Source: CAKZNE01 sp002695025 (GTDB lineage Bacteria > Bacteroidota > Bacteroidia > Flavobacteriales > Schleiferiaceae). From it: a stretch of 64,000 nt of DNA. Positions 60,025 to 64,000 of the stretch are shown here, piece after piece (position 1 is the first letter of the stretch; every line of letters begins with the position of its first letter). A program made the position numbers and the translations under genes. Where the stretch lies: the NCBI GenBank assembly GCA_913043285.1, contig CAJWML010000001.1, positions 744,001 through 808,000 of the forward strand, in the 5' to 3' direction. The notes beneath the pieces were generated by a model. The model worked only from the letters and a program-made list of their open reading frames with translations, was not told the origin of the DNA and did not search any database.

Positions 60025-60639
60025 ATGGAAACACAGGAGCAGGAAATCATATTACGGACACTGGACCTCTTTATGCGGTACGGCATACGTAGTATTACCA
60101 TGGATGATGTGGCCAGGGAGATGGGTATTTCCAAAAAGACCATTTACCGCTACTTTGATAATAAAGCTGACCTGGTTCACAAATGTGTGACGTTGGTTCA
60201 TGACACCATCAAAAGCAGGATGGAAGAGATCCATCAAAGTGCAAAAAACGCCATTGATGAACTTTTTGACATTGACCGGGTGGTGCGTGAGATTCTGGAA
60301 AACCACAATCCTGGTGTACGTTTTCAGTTGAGAAAATACTATCCTAAAACCTACAATGAGGTTTTCCACGGGCGCAAACAGCTTATCCTTAAGATGATTG
60401 CTGAGAATATTGAAAGTGGAAAGCAGAATGGCTTATACCGGGAGGACGTTGTGACGGACATAGTAGCCCATTTATATTGTAGTAAAGTGGAGACTTTGCC
60501 GGACGAGGAAGAGCAATTGGTAAATAAATACAATATGAAGCCCATTATGCGGCAGGGCCTGGTGTACCACATCAGGGGTATTGCCTCGCCCAAGGGTTTG
60601 GAGTACCTGGAACAAAAATTAAAATCAGAAAAAGAATAA
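60025..60639 (+). CDS. TetR-family transcriptional regulator of RND pump
   Basis: A 204-aa one-component regulator. The N-terminal helix-turn-helix is at about 22-50 (RSITMDDVAREMGISKKTIYRYFDNKADLV), then a ligand-binding helical domain. The start at 60025 was chosen because the -7 box and operator lie just upstream, ruling out the longer reading. It is followed after 9 bases by the TolC-like gene and probably represses the whole pump operon. Confidence 0.92.
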   Translation: METQEQEIILRTLDLFMRYGIRSITMDDVAREMGISKKTIYRYFDNKADLVHKCVTLVHDTIKSRMEEIHQSAKNAIDELFDIDRVVREILENHNPGVRFQLRKYYPKTYNEVFHGRKQLILKMIAENIESGKQNGLYREDVVTDIVAHLYCSKVETLPDEEEQLVNKYNMKPIMRQGLVYHIRGIASPKGLEYLEQKLKSEKE

Positions 60640-60648
60640 ATACAATAC

Positions 60649-61980
60649 ATGAAGCCAATAACAACCTTTATAGCGGTGTTGCTTATAAGCTTTCAGGGAG
60701 TGGCCCAGCAGGAAGACCGCTCACTTACACTGAAGGAAGCCCAGCAACTTGCGGTGGAAAATGCCTATTCCGTTAAGGATAAGCAGCTGGAGTACCAAAA
60801 GGCTCGCCAGACCATAAAGGAAACCGCCTCACAGGGATTACCACAGATAAGCGCAGGTTTTGATTTTACCTATAATGCCCAGCTGGCTAAGCAGCCCGTT
60901 CCGGCCGAGTTTTTTGGAGGTGCGGAGGGTACGTTTGCCTATGTAACCTTTGGTACTAAGTATCAAAACTCTGCCAGTTTAAGCCTGAACCAATTGATCC
61001 TGGACGGCTCCTATTTTGTGGCATTGCAGGCCAGCCGTGTGTATAAGGAGAGCGCCCGCCTGGATAAAGAGATCTCTGAACAGGAGATAAAGAAAGATGT
61101 AGCCCAGGCCTATTACGGTGTACTGGTTTCAGAAGAAACAGTTGAGATCGTCCGTGAGAATATGTCCAGCCTGGAAAAGAACCTTCGTGAAACCAAGGCA
61201 CTGTACGATAATGGTTTTGTAGAAGAACAGGATGTGGATCAGTTGGAATTGCTGGTTTCTAACCTTAACAATAACCTGAACCGTGCCCAAAGGCAGTATG
61301 ACCTGGCCAAGATGATGCTCAATTTTCGCCTAGGCCGCAATGTAGATGCAGAAATTTCCCTGACCAACTCCATTGATGATGTACTACGCGATGAAGGGAT
61401 GCTTATTACCGATAATTTTTCGGTAGAGGATAATATCAATTACCGGTCTATCAGCATCCAGGAAAAAGGAGCGCAGCTTTCCGTAAGGAATGAAAAAATG
61501 AAGTACCTGCCTACTCTTTCCGGCTTTGTCCGCCACGGCCAAAACAATTACCAGGACGACTTGGGGAGGGCGTGGAGCACGGACGAATATTGGATACCCA
61601 ATACAGCTATAGGGTTCAGCCTTAAATGGAATATCCTGCAAGGGCTTGGAAGGCCGGCCACGGTAGAGAAGGCGAAGCTGGACCTGGAAAGGGCAGAAGT
61701 GGCTATGGAGATTACTAAAAGCCAGCTGCAATTGCAGTACGGCCAGGCCAAATCCAATTATGAGTATATGTATGATAACTACAATACCCAGATGAGAAAC
61801 GTGGAGCTGAGCAAGAAAATACGGGATAAAACCCGGGTAAAATATACGGAGGGTATCAGCTCCAGTCTGGATCTTACCCAGGCAGAGAACCAATACCTGG
61901 AAGCCCAACAGGAATATTTGAACGCCTTACAAAGTCTATTAAACGCAAAAGAAGAACTGATCCTGGCGATCGGTAAATAA
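60649..61980 (+). CDS. TolC-family outer-membrane efflux protein
   Basis: A 443-aa exported protein (signal ends SFQGVAQ) of the OEP fold: two long helical repeats with heptad Leu/Ala patterning (EAQQLAVENAYSVKDKQLEYQKARQ; VAQAYYGVLVSEETVEIVRENM; YLEAQQEYLNALQSLLNAKEEL) and two beta segments. It trimerises to form the outer-membrane channel of a tripartite pump with the next two genes. Confidence 0.92.
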   Translation: MKPITTFIAVLLISFQGVAQQEDRSLTLKEAQQLAVENAYSVKDKQLEYQKARQTIKETASQGLPQISAGFDFTYNAQLAKQPVPAEFFGGAEGTFAYVTFGTKYQNSASLSLNQLILDGSYFVALQASRVYKESARLDKEISEQEIKKDVAQAYYGVLVSEETVEIVRENMSSLEKNLRETKALYDNGFVEEQDVDQLELLVSNLNNNLNRAQRQYDLAKMMLNFRLGRNVDAEISLTNSIDDVLRDEGMLITDNFSVEDNINYRSISIQEKGAQLSVRNEKMKYLPTLSGFVRHGQNNYQDDLGRAWSTDEYWIPNTAIGFSLKWNILQGLGRPATVEKAKLDLERAEVAMEITKSQLQLQYGQAKSNYEYMYDNYNTQMRNVELSKKIRDKTRVKYTEGISSSLDLTQAENQYLEAQQEYLNALQSLLNAKEELILAIGK

Positions 61981-62003
61981 AACTTTACATCATCAGAACC
62001 ATC

Positions 62004-63140
62004 ATGAAAAAACAGATCATTCTCATAGCATCTATAGTATTCCTGGTAGCAGCTTGCCAGCCGCAGGCCGAAGAGGGAAGCCTGGAGGCCAAACAGCAGG
62101 AACTAAGCGAAAAGCAAGAGGAGCTAAGCAAGCTGAAGGCGGAGATTACAGCCCTGGAAGACCAGATTGCTGAAATGGACACCACCCAGCCTGAACGCCA
62201 GGCCCGTGTGGAAATACGTGAAATAAAACCAGCTAAGTTCGAGCACTTTGTAAAACTTACCGGTACCGTTACCTCCAAGGAAAATATCATGATCAGTGCC
62301 GAAACATCCGGCCGGGTTGAAGCCATCCCTGCCAATGAGGGTCAGAAGGTAGCCCAGGGAACCGTTTTGGTGCGTATTGAAAATGATGCGGTGGCTAACC
62401 AGCTGCAGGAGGCCAAATCAGCCTTTGAGCTAGCCGAGACCACCTTCCGCAAGCGGGATAATCTCTGGCAACAGAACATAGGCTCTGAAATAGAGTACCT
62501 ACAGGCCAAAAATAATTTTGAAACCGCCAAAAGTCGTTATGCGCAGGTTCAAAGCCAGTACAACAACACCATTATTAAAGCCCCTATCAGTGGAACGGTG
62601 GATAATATTGTAGTAAAGCAAGGTGAGTTTGTAAATATGGGAAGGGAGATTGTAAGGGTGGTAGACCTGGAGCGTGTAGAGATAGAGGCGGAGCTATCTG
62701 AAGAATACCTGCCCGCTATCCACAGGGGTGATAGTGTGAAAGTGGAAATACCTGCCCTGGGAATTACCCGTATGTCACCGGTAACTTTTGTAAGCCAGGT
62801 GATCAACCCGGATAACCGCAGCTTCAAGATCAAGATCAACCTGCAAAACCGCGATGGCCGTATCAAGCCCAATGTGTTGGCCAACCTCCTGATCAGGGAT
62901 TACCAGAATGAGGAGGCCCTGGTGGTACCTTCTCAGTGCATTAAGAAAGACCTGAAGGGAGACTTTGTTTTGGTGAGCTCTACCGAAGAAGGAGAAACCG
63001 TGGCCAAAAAACGCTATATCCAAAGAGGGAAATCCTTTGGTGATAAAACCGAGATCAAAGGAGGTCTGGAAGCGGGTGATGAAGTGATCACCGTAGGTTA
63101 TGACCAATTAAATGATGGCGACCCTGTAGCCATTCAATAA
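62004..63140 (+). CDS. RND efflux periplasmic adaptor, lipoprotein
   Basis: A 378-aa membrane-fusion protein (lipid at Cys18, FLVAAC). A Glu/Gln/Lys-rich coiled coil covers about 25-60, then the lipoyl half-motifs (ISAETSGRVEAIPANEGQKVAQGTVLVRI and IKAPISGTVDNIVVKQGEFVNMG) flank an alpha hairpin, followed by the beta-barrel and membrane-proximal domains. It links the TolC-like channel to the RND pump. Confidence 0.93.
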   Translation: MKKQIILIASIVFLVAACQPQAEEGSLEAKQQELSEKQEELSKLKAEITALEDQIAEMDTTQPERQARVEIREIKPAKFEHFVKLTGTVTSKENIMISAETSGRVEAIPANEGQKVAQGTVLVRIENDAVANQLQEAKSAFELAETTFRKRDNLWQQNIGSEIEYLQAKNNFETAKSRYAQVQSQYNNTIIKAPISGTVDNIVVKQGEFVNMGREIVRVVDLERVEIEAELSEEYLPAIHRGDSVKVEIPALGITRMSPVTFVSQVINPDNRSFKIKINLQNRDGRIKPNVLANLLIRDYQNEEALVVPSQCIKKDLKGDFVLVSSTEEGETVAKKRYIQRGKSFGDKTEIKGGLEAGDEVITVGYDQLNDGDPVAIQ

Positions 63141-63166
63141 GCAGCTAAAAAACTTTAAAAAAGATC

Positions 63167-64000
63167 ATGGCCAATAAAACCAACAGAGAATTCAAGCTGA
63201 GTACATTGTCTCTCAACAACGGGATCAGTGTATTCATACTCTCGGCTTTGCTCATCCTGTTCGGCTTGTACTCCTACCGCACCATGCCCAAGGAGTCATT
63301 CCCGGAAATTGTATTCCCTCTTATTTACGTGCAAACACCTTATGCAGGGAACACCCCTTCAGACATTGAGAACCTGATTACCCGTCCCCTGGAGAAGGAG
63401 ATCAAAAGTGTGAATGGTATCAAGAAGCTGAATTCAGAATCCGTACAGGATGTATCCATCATTAATGTGGAGTTTAATATTGATGTGGACACCGAAAAGG
63501 CCTTGCAGGATGTAAAGGATGCCGTAGACCGCGCCAAGAGTGAGTTACCTTCTGACCTTGATAAGGATCCTGTGGTCCTGGATGTGGATCTTACCAGGAT
63601 CCCGGTACTCAATATCAACCTTTCCGGAGATTTCTCCATTGATGAGCTGGTAGATTATGCAGAAGATCTTCAGGACGACATTGAGGAGTTATCCGAGATC
63701 TCGGAAGCTACGCTTACCGGAGATAAAGAAAAGGAAGTTCAGATCAATGTGGACCTGCCACGGCTTAAGGTTAACCAGATCAGTTTTTCGGATATTGAGA
63801 ATGCCATTGCCAGCGAGAATATAAACATCGGGGCCGGTGATATCTTATTGGGAAACACGCGTAGAAGCATCCGTACTGATGCAGAATTTGAAAGCATTGA
63901 TGAGATCCGTAACATCATTGTAAAACACGAGAACAACAATATTGTATACCTTAAGGATGTGGCGGATGTATCCTTTACCTACAAAGAACTGGAAAGCCTG
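63167..64000 (+). CDS. RND-family efflux permease, 5' part only
   Basis: The first 278 codons of an inner-membrane RND pump; the reading frame runs off the window. The ATG at 63167 (MANKTNREFKLSTLSLNN) is 26 bases after the adaptor gene. The first membrane helix (ISVFILSALLILFGLYSY) and start of the porter domain (TMPKESFPEIVFPLIYVQTPYAGNTPSDIENLITRPLEKEI) are clear, with the PN1-type fold visible. It lacks HAE1-specific features near the start, so substrate cannot be assigned. Confidence 0.93.
   Translation, partial: MANKTNREFKLSTLSLNNGISVFILSALLILFGLYSYRTMPKESFPEIVFPLIYVQTPYAGNTPSDIENLITRPLEKEIKSVNGIKKLNSESVQDVSIINVEFNIDVDTEKALQDVKDAVDRAKSELPSDLDKDPVVLDVDLTRIPVLNINLSGDFSIDELVDYAEDLQDDIEELSEISEATLTGDKEKEVQINVDLPRLKVNQISFSDIENAIASENINIGAGDILLGNTRRSIRTDAEFESIDEIRNIIVKHENNNIVYLKDVADVSFTYKELESL

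Noticed and set aside
58443..60143. Longer asnS reading starting at 60143
   Set aside because: Its first 89 codons cross the TetR gene, promoter and operator; the true start is near 59876.
1..64000. CRISPR arrays, insertion sequences, rRNA and tRNA genes
   Set aside because: No regularly spaced repeats, transposase genes or RNA gene signatures were seen; the repeats inside the RCC1 and RHS genes are protein-coding.

Overview
This window looks like a chromosomal segment of a Bacteroidota bacterium, most likely a free-living or marine member of the Flavobacteriales. The evidence is: two secreted proteins with type IX secretion (T9SS) C-terminal sorting domains, the fused E1 alpha/beta 2-oxoacid dehydrogenase, TPR-histidine-kinase and TPR-LuxR regulators, a lysyl-tRNA synthetase with a C-terminal extension, repeated matches to the Bacteroidota -7 promoter box TAnnTTTG, and a near absence of Shine-Dalgarno sites. 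No rRNA, tRNA, CRISPR array or insertion sequence was seen. Genes are dense and moderate in GC, except for three AT-richer patches (1696-2010, 9298-10278, 24001-37428) that look acquired or fast evolving.

Layout. 1-2.0 kb: a leftward ECF sigma / small-protein / ClpP-paralog operon and an orphan Imm45-like gene. 2.0-7.1 kb: a leftward carbohydrate operon (GH97 alpha-glucosidase lipoprotein, sulfatase lipoprotein, sugar:H+ symporter) behind a repeat-rich control region. 7.3-15.4 kb: Kup K+ transporter, a DUF2971 gene, a PaaZ-type ALDH/hydratase with a coupled ABM-fold monooxygenase, a lipoprotein, a CNNM/CBS protein and a crotonase. 15.4-19.1 kb: a TPR sensor kinase and NarL-type regulator followed by a DUF3078 outer-membrane protein. 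19.1-23.9 kb: DUF2461 protein, branched-chain 2-oxoacid E1, an intergenic region, a YkuK-like RNase H fold protein and a spermidine-synthase-like methyltransferase.

24.0-37.4 kb: the most distinctive region. Six same-strand, tightly packed or overlapping genes encode exported proteins: a small secreted protein, a 1991-aa RHS protein with the RHS core and an unrecognised C-terminal tip, a secreted propeller-like protein, an OmpH/Skp-like lipoprotein, another lipoprotein, and a 1608-aa SpvB/TcB-like protein. It resembles a split Tc/RHS cocoon system with its own periplasmic chaperone. No toxin fold could be identified.

37.5-50.5 kb: M28 peptidase and DUF819 membrane protein, small envelope proteins, an RCC1-repeat T9SS protein, a MutS2-like ATPase without an Smr domain, a TPR-LuxR regulator and a PKD-repeat T9SS protein. 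50.6-53.7 kb: a small unknown protein overlapping a TPR HisKA_2 kinase, then a LytTR response regulator. 53.7-60 kb: lysS, an outer-membrane barrel, a PAP2-like protein coupled to rpoN, and asnS. 60-64 kb: a TetR regulator with a perfect 28-bp inverted repeat at its promoter, followed by TolC-like, adaptor and RND pump genes, the last running off the window.
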